Shown: positions 32,726 through 41,295 of the stretch, one piece after another
Layout of the letters: the number at the start of each line of letters is the position of its first letter
Numbering within the stretch: the first letter of the stretch is position 1
The notes under the pieces: generated by a model
What the model was told of the DNA's origin: nothing
The model's database searches: none
Seen by the model: only the letters and a program-made list of their open reading frames with translations
Translations under genes and position numbers: made by a program
Assembly: GCA_026707445.1 (NCBI GenBank)
Contig: JAPOWV010000021.1
Span: forward strand, 1-64,000
Origin: Gammaproteobacteria bacterium
GTDB taxonomy: Bacteria; Pseudomonadota; Gammaproteobacteria; Steroidobacterales; Foliamicaceae
Direction: 5' to 3'
Length of the DNA stretch: 64,000 nucleotides

Positions 32726-35407
32726 CTAGAAAGTGGTGCGGACACCGAAGAAGTAGCGGCGCCCGAAATTGAAATAGTCGCGGATTCTTTCCGGTATTCC
32801 AAGGTAACTCTGCACATCCTCCCCGGTGATGTTCTTTGCCTCGAACGACACCTGCCAGTTGTCAAAGAGGTCGTAGGCGATACGTCCGTCCAGTTGTCCG
32901 TAGCCTTCGACATACCGCGGCAGCCCTCCGTTCCCGTTGGTGCGCTGCAGGAAGTCGTCGCGGTAGTTGTAGGCGAGCCGGGCGCTGATGCGATTGGCTT
33001 CGTAGAACCCGATCAGGTTGTAGGAACTCTCAGAAATACGCTCCAGACCGACGCGATCCCCCGTGAACGAGTTGGTATTTTCCGTGTCGTCATCGATCAG
33101 GGTAAGGTTGGCGACAACGCCGAATCCATTGTCCCAGGCCTGCTGGAAGCCCAGTTCAAGCCCCCGGAGCTTTCCGCCCGAACCGTTTATCGGCCCGACG
33201 ATATCGAATTCCTCGGGAAATCCCGGCACCATGGCTTTTTCACCTGTCAGGCCGGAACTGAAGAACGATTCGATGTCCATATGGAACACCGTGGCGGAGA
33301 CCCCGCTGTTGTCGCCGAAGTAGTATTCCAGCGCCAGGTTGATATTGGTGGAGCGGAATGGATCAAGGAATGCGTTGCCTCCCCTGACCGTAAGCTGGCT
33401 TGGATTGACGGTTCCGCGAGGCGCAAGTTCATCCGCCTCGGCGCGGAACAGGGTCTTCGACGCGGCGAACCGGACGATCAGGTCGTCCCGGACCTCCCAG
33501 CGGACGTTCAGGCTGGGCAGGACGTCGCTATAGGAGTTCTCCAGGTGGATCTGGGGAAGCAGATAGCCCTGCCCGGTAAAGGCATCGCGCACCGTCGCCG
33601 CGGGATCGGGCGTCACGCCTTCCGCGTCGGCGATAATTTCGGTCTCCACCCAGCGAACACCGACGTTGCCGGACAAGGGTCCGTTGGAGAAATTCATCTG
33701 CACATACAACGCCGTCGTTGATTCTCCGATCAGCGCGGTGTCCGGCGCGTTGGGCAGGAAATCGTGCTGGGGCGGCAGGAACTCGCGATTGAGAACGTCC
33801 TTGTTCGGGAAAATGAGGTTACCGACCTGCTGTCCCGGCATCTGGTCACCGTAGTCGCTGACGCCGAGGTGGGCGGCGGTCGTGTGAACCGCGCTGTTCG
33901 GATCGGTGAAATGCTGGTCCAGCGGGGTGAGCGAGAAATTGATGAAATTGCTGCGCGCCCTGGCGCCGAAGACTCCGGCAAAGTACTCGGCGTCCGCGTA
34001 ACGAATGCCCGCTTCCACGTCATCGATAAAGTCGTTGTCGTCGAATTCGAAGGAGGCGCTGAACCGGTATTGCGTGTCGTCCTGCTCGTTGGAGGTCTTC
34101 GATCGGCGCACGCGCCACGCCTGCCAGCCGTCGGTTGAAGTGGGATTGGCAACGAAATCGCCCAGCGGCATGGAAGACGGCACCCCGGACGCAAGGTCGG
34201 TGCCGATCACCAGACCGCGGTGGCGGATTCCGGTATGGTCGAAATCTCCGCCCGATTCGGATTCGGAATACCCCAGGTCGCCTTCGAAAGTCCAGGGACC
34301 CGAGGTCCATGTGCCGTTCAGGCCGCCCATCATCACGTGCGCGTCGGTGGAGAGGAAGAGGTTGAATATGTTCATGAAGCTGGTGCCCGGAACAATACTC
34401 GCCCCGATAATGGTTCCGCTGGAGGTGGTCTGGACCGTCGAGGCGTCCAGTGTCCGGCCACCGCCGAGGCGGGTCAGTCCGACCATGGACACCTGCGTTG
34501 AAACTTCCTTGCGACTGTTGTAGAGCAGGTCGCCCTTCAATTCAAAGTTGTCGTTAGGCCGCCACTGAACTGCTGCGGTGGCGCCCGTCCTTTCCGAGGG
34601 CACCACCCAGAGTTCATATCGGGATGCCCGCGGGCGCCAGAATTGCTGGCCTCCGGAACAGCGTGCGTTGTAGGTGGCGTCCACGCAGTCGAACCCGTCC
34701 GTGGTGAAGCCGTCCTGCCGGTTGTCGCGTTCCTCGTAGTGTGCGGTCAGCATGATGCCCATCGTTCCGTCCGCTGAGGTATTGCTGATCGATCCCGTAA
34801 TCCTGGGCAGGTTCTCGTCAAGCAGGTCGGCATAGACCAGTTGAGCGCTCGCCGCGGCGCGAAATCCGCCGCCATTGTCAAAGGGCATGGCGGTTGTCAC
34901 GTCGACATGACCGCTCAGCGAGCCGTCGATATCGCTGGCGGCCGAAGACTTGACGACACTCAGGGAGGAGACGAATTCGGAGGGCAGATTGCGAAAGTCC
35001 ACGCCGCGCTCGCCGAAGCCGGTAGCAAGGACTGCCCGACCGTTGACAAACGTCCGGCTGGTGTCCGGTCCCAGACCGCGGATACTGATGAAACTGCCTT
35101 CACCGAAAGCGCGGCCGCTTCGATCGATCTGCACGCCGGTCACCCGCTGCAGTGATTCGGCCACGTTTTCGTCCGGGAACTTGCCGATGTCTTCCGCGGA
35201 AATGCTGTCGATGACCTGGTCTGCGTTTCGCTTTGCCTCGAGCGACCGCTGCAGTGATCCGCGGATGCCGGTCACGACGATCTCTTCGATGGCCTCGTCG
35301 TCGGAATCGGACTGGGCGGCTGCGGTTCCCGCTCCGAATGCGAGTCCGGCTGCAATGGCAATCACCCAAAAGTATTGCCATTTGTTCGCAAAAAATGGTG
35401 TGTTCAT
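32726..35407 (-). CDS. TonB-dependent receptor (TIGR01782-type, carbohydrate uptake likely)
   Basis: An 893-residue outer-membrane receptor. The signal peptide (YFWVIAIAAGLAFGAGTAAAQ) is followed by the TonB box (IEEIVVTGIRGSLQRSLEAKR) and a plug with VIDSISAEDIGKFPDENVAESLQRVTGVQI and ISIRGLGPD. The barrel ends with a C-terminal Phe strand (RRYFFGVRTTF). ATG 35407 has AGGGAG upstream; the longer frame to 35542 adds residues without signal character. The IRGSLQRSLEAKR/KFPDENVAESLQ signature is that of proteobacterial receptors often found in glycan-use loci. Adjacent fucosidase and sulfatase suggest fucosylated, sulfated oligosaccharide as ligand. Confidence 0.93.
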   Translation of the reverse strand: MNTPFFANKWQYFWVIAIAAGLAFGAGTAAAQSDSDDEAIEEIVVTGIRGSLQRSLEAKRNADQVIDSISAEDIGKFPDENVAESLQRVTGVQIDRSGRAFGEGSFISIRGLGPDTSRTFVNGRAVLATGFGERGVDFRNLPSEFVSSLSVVKSSAASDIDGSLSGHVDVTTAMPFDNGGGFRAAASAQLVYADLLDENLPRITGSISNTSADGTMGIMLTAHYEERDNRQDGFTTDGFDCVDATYNARCSGGQQFWRPRASRYELWVVPSERTGATAAVQWRPNDNFELKGDLLYNSRKEVSTQVSMVGLTRLGGGRTLDASTVQTTSSGTIIGASIVPGTSFMNIFNLFLSTDAHVMMGGLNGTWTSGPWTFEGDLGYSESESGGDFDHTGIRHRGLVIGTDLASGVPSSMPLGDFVANPTSTDGWQAWRVRRSKTSNEQDDTQYRFSASFEFDDNDFIDDVEAGIRYADAEYFAGVFGARARSNFINFSLTPLDQHFTDPNSAVHTTAAHLGVSDYGDQMPGQQVGNLIFPNKDVLNREFLPPQHDFLPNAPDTALIGESTTALYVQMNFSNGPLSGNVGVRWVETEIIADAEGVTPDPAATVRDAFTGQGYLLPQIHLENSYSDVLPSLNVRWEVRDDLIVRFAASKTLFRAEADELAPRGTVNPSQLTVRGGNAFLDPFRSTNINLALEYYFGDNSGVSATVFHMDIESFFSSGLTGEKAMVPGFPEEFDIVGPINGSGGKLRGLELGFQQAWDNGFGVVANLTLIDDDTENTNSFTGDRVGLERISESSYNLIGFYEANRISARLAYNYRDDFLQRTNGNGGLPRYVEGYGQLDGRIAYDLFDNWQVSFEAKNITGEDVQSYLGIPERIRDYFNFGRRYFFGVRTTF

Positions 35408-35724
35408 GGCTGCTTGAACTCCCTGAAAATCGCCTCGCCGGCTCGCTGTCAACCGGCCCCGAGCGGAGTCCGTGGCAGATTCATATTGATCGTCCCCGTA
35501 TCCGCGATATCCTCTTATATCAGGAATCCAAACTTTTTGCAATAGTATCGATTTACTAGAATTATCATAGTCCGCGCCGAGTCGCTCTGTTCCAAGAAAG
35601 GTGTTCGATTGCAGTAGTATTCAATCACGGTCGGCATTTTCCCTTTCCCGGCGCGAAAGCGGTTCTGAAGTCTGGGAATCTTGTCTTCAAGCGCAGGAGA
35701 CACTACCGTCTTGATGCAATTCGA
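35408..35724. promoter_or_regulatory. 317-bp divergent regulatory region (TonB receptor / ABC permeases)
   Basis: No gene is supported here. It is AT-richer than average and separates the minus-strand TonB receptor from the plus-strand permeases. It contains two near-identical 12-bp direct repeats, TTGCAATAGTAT (35536-35547) and TTGCAGTAGTAT (35608-35619), 72 bp apart, which are likely binding sites of a shared regulator. A related inverted TTGCAGTAT sits at 37594-37602 before the SDR operon. Confidence 0.55.
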
Positions 35725-36624
35725 ATGAAAACAGCAGTTACAGGCCCGCTCTCGCCGGGGATTCCGCAGCGGTCGACCCTCGCGCTGGTCACCCTTTTTC
35801 TTTGCCCCGGCCTGCTCATCTACACCGTTTTCATGGTCTGGCCCGTGGCGCAGGCCGCGATGTTCAGTTTCTTTGACTGGAACGGATTCGGCTGGCCCGC
35901 CGATTTCACCGGATTGCGCAATTTCGTCAGCGTTCTTAACGACCCCCTGTTCTGGAAGGCCTTCGGCAACAATCTCTACCTGATTGTCTTCATGATGGCC
36001 ACGGTGGTGCCCGTCGCGCTCGGGCTGTCGGTGGTGATCGCCCGCAGGATCCCGTTCGCGATCACTTTCCGGCTGATTTTCTTCCTGCCGTATGTGCTCG
36101 CCGACCTGACCGCCGGTCTGATCTGGCGCTACCTGCTCGACGGAGACTACGGAATGCTCTCCGGAGTCAGCCTGTTCGGACTGGACGAAGCCTATGTGCT
36201 GGCCAATCCGCAACTGGCGCTTACGGCGGTGGCGGTGGTGATGGTGTGGAAGAGCTTCGGCTTCCACCTCATCCTGTTCGTGGCCGGACTGCAGCAGATC
36301 GACCATTCGCTCTATGAGGCCGCCGAGATCGACGGCGCGGGCCCGTTCCAGAAGCTGACGAGAATCACCATCCCGTTGCTGGCCCCCACCATCGCGCTTT
36401 CCGGGTTCTTCGTGGTGATCAGTTCCATCCAGGCCTTCGACATGATCATGGCCATGACCACCGGCGGTCCCTCCCGGTCCACCTCAACCATGGTGCACTA
36501 CCTGTACGCCGACGGCATCGCGAGCATGCGGATCGGATTCGGCTCCGCCATCGGCGTGGTCATCTTCTTCATCACCCTGGCGTTCTCTGCGACCTACCGG
36601 AAGTTGAGCGGCCGATATGCCTAA
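35725..36624 (+). CDS. Sugar ABC transporter permease (CUT1, UgpA/MalF-type)
   Basis: A 299-residue integral membrane permease with about six transmembrane helices (LALVTLFLCPGLLIYTVFMVW, LIVFMMATVVPVALGLSVVIA, FRLIFFLPYVLADLTAGLIW and more). The ATPase-contact EAA loop reads YEAAEIDGAGPFQKLTRITIPLL, typical of CUT1 carbohydrate importers. Its 3' end overlaps the second permease by 8 bp. The ATPase (42102) and the solute-binding protein (45940-47232) of the system are kilobases away. No strong ribosome-binding site is visible. Confidence 0.93.
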   Translation: MKTAVTGPLSPGIPQRSTLALVTLFLCPGLLIYTVFMVWPVAQAAMFSFFDWNGFGWPADFTGLRNFVSVLNDPLFWKAFGNNLYLIVFMMATVVPVALGLSVVIARRIPFAITFRLIFFLPYVLADLTAGLIWRYLLDGDYGMLSGVSLFGLDEAYVLANPQLALTAVAVVMVWKSFGFHLILFVAGLQQIDHSLYEAAEIDGAGPFQKLTRITIPLLAPTIALSGFFVVISSIQAFDMIMAMTTGGPSRSTSTMVHYLYADGIASMRIGFGSAIGVVIFFITLAFSATYRKLSGRYA

Positions 36625-37501
36625 AGGGAATCCGAGTACCGTCCGGGATTCCGCAGCGGCAGGGCGCGCACCGGGCCGGCGCGTCGATGTGGGCCGCGTG
36701 CTGGTCTGTGCGGTGCTCTCCGTGTTCGCGCTGGTCGTGCTGGTGCCGCTGGTGGCGACCGTGCTCGGAGGCTTCAAGACGCTGGGGGACTTAAGGGTCA
36801 ATCCGCTGGGCCTGCCCAGCACCTGGGTCTGGAGCAATTACGGAGACATCCTGCTGAGCGCGGATTACTGGGTCATGCTCAGGAATTCGCTGGTGGTGGC
36901 CTTCCTTGCGGTCGTGTTCACGATCCTGGTCGCGTCCATGGCCGCGTTCGCGTTTTCACAACTGCGCTTCTTCGGCTCGAAGTTCCTGCTTGGGTACGTG
37001 GTCATGGGCCTGATGTTTCCCACCGCAACGGCCATTCTTCCGCTCTTCATCCTCATTCGCGACCTGGGGCTCATGGACAGCCATATCGGTCTGGTGCTGC
37101 CCAAGGTTGCCGGCGGCATTTCGGTGGCCGTGGTCCTGTTCGCCAATTACTTCAGGAACCTGCCCGGGGAGCTGTTCGACGCGGCCTTCGTGGACGGTTG
37201 CGGCTACTTCCGGTTCTACTGGGAGATCGTGTTGCCGCTGTCGGGGCCGATCATCGCAACCGTTGCGATCATCAACTTCGTGGCAAGCTGGAACACCTAC
37301 TTTTTGCCGATGGTCCTTCTGAGCACTCCCGAACTCTTTACATGGCCGCTGGGCCTGATGGACTATACCGATGAGCGGGGATCGGACTGGCAGATGATCT
37401 GCGCCTTCGTGACGCTCACCATGCTGCCGATGATCGTTGTGTTCCTGGCCGCGCAGCGGCACGTCATCTCGGGCCTCACCTCAGGCGCCGTGAAATCGTG
37501 A
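36617..37501 (+). CDS. Sugar ABC transporter permease (CUT1, UgpE/MalG-type)
   Basis: A 294-residue partner permease. It has an N-terminal Ala/Gly/Arg-rich tail, then about six helices (LVCAVLSVFALVVLVPLVATVLGGF, FLLGYVVMGLMFPTATAILPLFILI) and the EAA-like loop LFDAAFVDGCGYFRFYWEIVLPLSGP. PLGLMDY and the C-terminal helix fit MalG-type proteins. It overlaps the first permease gene, so the two are translationally coupled and will form the heterodimeric channel. Confidence 0.93.
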   Translation: MPKGNPSTVRDSAAAGRAPGRRVDVGRVLVCAVLSVFALVVLVPLVATVLGGFKTLGDLRVNPLGLPSTWVWSNYGDILLSADYWVMLRNSLVVAFLAVVFTILVASMAAFAFSQLRFFGSKFLLGYVVMGLMFPTATAILPLFILIRDLGLMDSHIGLVLPKVAGGISVAVVLFANYFRNLPGELFDAAFVDGCGYFRFYWEIVLPLSGPIIATVAIINFVASWNTYFLPMVLLSTPELFTWPLGLMDYTDERGSDWQMICAFVTLTMLPMIVVFLAAQRHVISGLTSGAVKS

Positions 37502-37547
37502 GGCGTTCGGTGCAACTGATCGTCTCAACCGTGGGCGGCCGTCCTGC

Positions 37548-37602
37548 TTGACAGGAGTCTGCCATACTCTTAAGTTGCTGCAAGTGAACAGATATACTGC
37601 AA
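37548..37602 (+). promoter_or_regulatory. Possible promoter and operator of the SDR operon
   Basis: In the 133-bp gap before the SDR gene, TTGACA (37548-37553) lies 17 bp before TAAGTT (37571-37576), a weak -10. A 9-bp palindrome TTGCTGCAA (37575-37583) overlaps it, and ATACTGCAA (37594-37602) is the inverse of TTGCAGTAT, resembling the repeats at 35536 and 35608. Support is by eye only. Confidence 0.4.
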
Positions 37603-37634
37603 AAGTCGGCGCTGTAAGGAGCAGTTTCTGACGC

Positions 37635-38414
37635 ATGGCGGGCCAATACTCCACTGATCTTTTCAGGCTCGATGACCGGGTGGCGCTGGTGACCGGCGCA
37701 GCCAGCGGCATGGGCCTGCGCGCCGCCTACGGGCTTGCCGACGCCGGCGCCCAGGTCGTGGCCGCGGACGTGAATTCCGGCGGCCTGGACGAGGCCGTGG
37801 CCGCAATGCGGGCCGAGGGTTACCGCGTGACCGGCGCAGTGGCCGACATTTCGGACCAGGAGCAGGTTGCTCAGATGGCGAAAACAGCCGAAAGCGTGTC
37901 CGGCCACGTGGATGTGCTCGTCAATTGCGCCGGTATAGGCGCACGCGGCGTGGCCAGGGACTATCCGCTGGAACTGTGGCGGAAGGTCATACACATCAAT
38001 ACGCGCGGCAGCTTTCTGTGCGCCAGGGCGGTGGCGCCCGGGATGATTGCGCGGAGAAAGGGTTCGATCATCAATATCGCTTCCTGCGCCGCTGCCGTCG
38101 GATGGCCGGGCAGCGTGGGTTACCAGGTCAGCAAGGCGGGACTGGGTCAGATGTCCCGCAGCCTGGGGGTCGAGTGGGCGCCGTACAACGTGCGGGTCAA
38201 TTCGATTGCACCCGGTTCCGTCGATACGCCGCAGAACCAGCAGGAAGAAGCTCGGGAGCCGGAGTATTTCGCGGAACGCCTGCGGCGAGTGCCCATGGGA
38301 CGCAGGGCGCAGCCGGAGGAGGTCGTGGGCGCGATACTCTTTCTTGCCTCGGACGCCAGCAGCATGGTGACGGGCAACCTGATCGCGACGGATGGCGGCT
38401 ACATCGCCAGTTGA
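37635..38414 (+). CDS. SDR-family NAD(P)-dependent oxidoreductase
   Basis: A 259-residue classical short-chain dehydrogenase. The NAD(P) site is VTGAASGMG, then NCAGIG, catalytic Ser in IASCAA, and Tyr-Lys in YQVSKAGL; the C-terminus has ASDASSMVTGNLIATDGGY. These features suit sugar or polyol dehydrogenases such as gluconate 5-dehydrogenase. It heads the co-directional set to 45928 and could oxidise the imported sugar or its acid. No substrate is shown by sequence. Confidence 0.87.
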   Translation: MAGQYSTDLFRLDDRVALVTGAASGMGLRAAYGLADAGAQVVAADVNSGGLDEAVAAMRAEGYRVTGAVADISDQEQVAQMAKTAESVSGHVDVLVNCAGIGARGVARDYPLELWRKVIHINTRGSFLCARAVAPGMIARRKGSIINIASCAAAVGWPGSVGYQVSKAGLGQMSRSLGVEWAPYNVRVNSIAPGSVDTPQNQQEEAREPEYFAERLRRVPMGRRAQPEEVVGAILFLASDASSMVTGNLIATDGGYIAS

Positions 38415-38447
38415 GGGAGTCGTGGCGAAAGTGCAGGGGAAAGAGGC

Positions 38448-39227
38448 ATGAACGGCAGGTACAGGACGCTTTTCGACTTTGGCGGCAAGACGGTCATCGT
38501 GACCGGCGCAGCGAGCGGGCTGGGCAGGGAAATTTCGCGGGCCCTGGCGGACTTCGGCGCCGATGTGGTCATCGCGGACAAGAACGCCCCCGGCCTGCGC
38601 AAGGTTGCGGCGGAACTCGAGCCCGCGGCCGCCAGCGTTCTGCCCTGTCCCACGGACGTGTCCGTTCCCGAGCAGGTGGATGCCCTGGTGAGCGCCGCGC
38701 TGGGCGTGTCGGGGCGCATCGACGCGCTGATTCACTGCGCGGGTATAGGCGGACGGTCGCCCGCCGTGAGCTATCCGATGGAGCTTTGGGACGAGGTGAT
38801 CAGCGTGAACGCCGGCGGAACCTTTCTCTGCACCCAGGCGGTTGGACGGGTGATGCTGGAGCAGGAAAACGGCGGCGCCATCGTCAATCTTTCATCGATC
38901 GGGGGTATGGTGGGCAAGCCGGGTAGCGTCGGCTACCAGGTGAGCAAGGCCATGGAAATTCAGATCGCCAAGAGCCTGGGCGTGGAGTGGGGGCCGCACG
39001 GCGTGCGGGTCAATTCCATCGCGCCCGGGCTGTTCATGACGGAGACCATTCGGGCCGAGACCGAGAAGGAGCCGGACGTGAACGCGGACTTCATGAAGAT
39101 GCTGCCCCGGGGACGCGCGGGCGAATTGCACGAGATCGTGGGCGCGGCGCTGTTTCTCGCTTCGGATGCGGGAAGCTACGTGACTGGAGCGGTGATTCCA
39201 GTGGACGGCGGAGCGCTTGCGTGGTAG
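38448..39227 (+). CDS. SDR-family oxidoreductase
   Basis: A second 259-residue classical SDR, similar to its upstream neighbour (both carry YQVSKA, CAGIG and the final GxVxxxDGG). NAD site VTGAASGLG; Ser in NLSSIGGM; Tyr-Lys in YQVSKAME; C-terminus DAGSYVTGAVIPVDGG. The two probably arose by duplication and may perform consecutive oxidations or interconvert epimers. A 33-bp gap separates them; the 2-hydroxyacid dehydrogenase follows after 7 bp. Confidence 0.87.
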   Translation: MNGRYRTLFDFGGKTVIVTGAASGLGREISRALADFGADVVIADKNAPGLRKVAAELEPAAASVLPCPTDVSVPEQVDALVSAALGVSGRIDALIHCAGIGGRSPAVSYPMELWDEVISVNAGGTFLCTQAVGRVMLEQENGGAIVNLSSIGGMVGKPGSVGYQVSKAMEIQIAKSLGVEWGPHGVRVNSIAPGLFMTETIRAETEKEPDVNADFMKMLPRGRAGELHEIVGAALFLASDAGSYVTGAVIPVDGGALAW

Positions 39228-39234
39228 GAACAGG

Positions 39235-40266
39235 ATGACAGCGATCCTGCTGGGCTGGCAGAAGGCCGCGGAGCAGCTGGAGTGGATCCGCACGCTGGCT
39301 CCGTCCGGCTGCGAATTCCTGGTGCCCGAACATTCGCCGGACGAGGGCGACTATGACGCGGACCCGGCGGAACTGGTCCGCCTGGGCCGCGAGGCTGAAA
39401 TCATCGTCGGCTGGAACTTCCCCCGCCAGGTCTTCGTCGAATCCCGCAAGCTGAAGCTGGTTTCGTCCGCCCATACCGGTTACGACCGCTACGATCTGGC
39501 GCTGTTTCTCGAGCGCGGAGTGATGCTCGCCAACGCCGGCGGCGTCAATTCCGTGGCGGTGGCCGAGCACGCCTTGGCGCTGCTGCTGGCGCTCGCCAAA
39601 CGAATCGCGGAGCACGACCGGTCGGTGCGGCGCGTCGACTGGGTCGATCTGACGCCGGAAACGGCCAGCGTCCAGCTTGCCGGGAAGGTCGCCGCGATCG
39701 TCGGTTTGGGGCGTATCGGGACACTTATTGCCGCAAGGTGCCGCGCCTTCGGGATGAAGACCGTCGGCGTCAGGCGCGATGTTTCCCGGCAGGTGGACGC
39801 CGTGGACGAACTCGTGGGCGCCGACAGGCTCAATTCCGTACTGGAAGCGGCCGATGCCGTAATCCTGGCCCTTCCACTCAATCCCCGGACCCGGGGACTG
39901 ATGGGGCATGAGCAGTTTGCGATCCTGAAGCCCGGCGCCCTGCTGGTCAACGTGGGCCGTGGCATGGTGGTCAACGAGTCGGCAGTCCACCAGGCCTTGA
40001 CCCGGGGCGATCTGGGTGGTTTTGCCGCCGACGTGTGGTGGGACTATGCCGACGCGTCTCCCGCGGGCTATCACTACAACGTTCCTTCGCGGCTGGCGGT
40101 GCACCGGCTGCCGCGCGTGGTGGGTACCCCCGACATGGCCTCGAACGTGCAGGGAATGCGCGAGCGCATGATTGAATTCGCCATGGAAAACGTGCGTGAA
40201 TTTCTTGACGGAAAGACACCCGCGCGCGCGGTGGACCTGCGCAATGCCATCGGGCCGGGCGCCTGA
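39235..40266 (+). CDS. D-isomer-specific 2-hydroxyacid dehydrogenase
   Basis: A 343-residue enzyme of the phosphoglycerate/glyoxylate dehydrogenase family. The NAD site is AAIVGLGRIGTLIAARCRAFGMKT, followed by the family signatures DAVILALPLNPRTRGLMG and GALLVNVGRGMVVNESAV. The Arg/Glu/His catalytic set is partly visible: Arg in VNVGRG, and TPDMASN where the His motif (xPHxxG) is usual. The usual His is thus Asp or changed, so activity is less certain. Start ATG 39235 is preferred to the in-frame start 18 bp earlier, which overlaps the SDR. It would reduce or oxidise a 2-oxo acid in the pathway. Confidence 0.83.
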   Translation: MTAILLGWQKAAEQLEWIRTLAPSGCEFLVPEHSPDEGDYDADPAELVRLGREAEIIVGWNFPRQVFVESRKLKLVSSAHTGYDRYDLALFLERGVMLANAGGVNSVAVAEHALALLLALAKRIAEHDRSVRRVDWVDLTPETASVQLAGKVAAIVGLGRIGTLIAARCRAFGMKTVGVRRDVSRQVDAVDELVGADRLNSVLEAADAVILALPLNPRTRGLMGHEQFAILKPGALLVNVGRGMVVNESAVHQALTRGDLGGFAADVWWDYADASPAGYHYNVPSRLAVHRLPRVVGTPDMASNVQGMRERMIEFAMENVREFLDGKTPARAVDLRNAIGPGA

Positions 40267-40269
40267 AGT

Positions 40270-41277
40270 GTGGGGGATCGGGCGTTGACGGGGGCCGCCG
40301 GTCACGCATCGGTCGATCCGGCGCTCTTCCGCAAAGTCGTCGGCAGTTTCGCCACGGGCGTCACGATCGTCACGACCCTGGATTCGGAAGGGTCCCTGCA
40401 CGGCCTGACGGCCAACAGCTTTACCTCGGTATCGCTGTCGCCGCCACTGGTGCTGGTTTGTGTTGAGCGCCGGTCGAGGAGCCTGGCCGCGCTCCGGCAA
40501 AGCGGGGTGTTTGCCGTGAATATTGCCAGTGAAGCGCAAAGGGAGCTGTCGATACGCTTCGCGACCAATGCCGCGGACAAGTTCGATGGCGTTCAGACCC
40601 AACGCGCGGCCACGGGCGCGCCCATCTTCGCCGAATCGGTCGCATGGCTGGATTGCAGGCTGAGCGACATCGTTGCCGCCGGTGATCATGACGTGGTGAT
40701 CGGCAAGGTGGTGGATATGGCCGAGGGCTCCGCGTTGCCGCTGGGCTATTTCCGCGGCGGTTTCTTCAATGTTTCGGACGAGCAGAGCGCGTCCCAGACG
40801 CGCGGGCAGACCGTATTCAGCGTGATCGTGGACCACGGCGGCCGCGTTCTGCTGTGTCGTGCCGGGGAGGGCGGCAAGTGGTCGTTTCCCGAGGCGCCGG
40901 GCGATGCGGGCGGGCTGCCCCTCGGGGGTCTGCGCGAACGGCTGGCCGAAGCAGGCGCCCCCACGACCATCAGTTTCCTGTATTCCGTTGACGAAATACG
41001 GCACCGGGAATGCACGCTGCTGTTGTACCGCGGCGAGCTGTCGGCAAAGCCGGACCTGGCGGACCGGGAAAACTGGAGGTTTTTCGACGCTGGCGCGACG
41101 CCGTGGGAGGACCTGCTGGACTACCAGACGCGGATGACGCTGAAACGATATTTCCAGGAGCGCTCGCAGGGCCGGTTCGGCCTTTTCGCCGAGACCGGAG
41201 AAGGAGGCCATATCGCGCCCATCGTCGACAACCTGCGTTCGTACTCGAAGGAGGACGCGGAACGTCAGTTGGGCTGA
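40270..41277 (+). CDS. Flavin reductase domain fused to Nudix-like domain
   Basis: A 335-residue two-domain protein with GTG start. Residues about 10-170 are a flavin reductase (FMN-binding split barrel; FRKVVGSFATGVTIVTT, LTANSFTSVSLSPPLVLV, AVNIASEAQRELS, LDCRLSD). Residues about 180-320 resemble a Nudix hydrolase, but the box reads GGLPLGGLRERLAEAGAP, lacking the complete GX5EX7REUXEEXGU pattern, so hydrolase activity is doubtful. The domain might sense or bind a nucleotide. The reductase could supply FMNH2 to the LLM enzyme at 58418-59548 (inference). Confidence 0.82.
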   Translation: MGDRALTGAAGHASVDPALFRKVVGSFATGVTIVTTLDSEGSLHGLTANSFTSVSLSPPLVLVCVERRSRSLAALRQSGVFAVNIASEAQRELSIRFATNAADKFDGVQTQRAATGAPIFAESVAWLDCRLSDIVAAGDHDVVIGKVVDMAEGSALPLGYFRGGFFNVSDEQSASQTRGQTVFSVIVDHGGRVLLCRAGEGGKWSFPEAPGDAGGLPLGGLRERLAEAGAPTTISFLYSVDEIRHRECTLLLYRGELSAKPDLADRENWRFFDAGATPWEDLLDYQTRMTLKRYFQERSQGRFGLFAETGEGGHIAPIVDNLRSYSKEDAERQLG

Positions 41278-41295
41278 CGGAGGAACCCCACGGCG

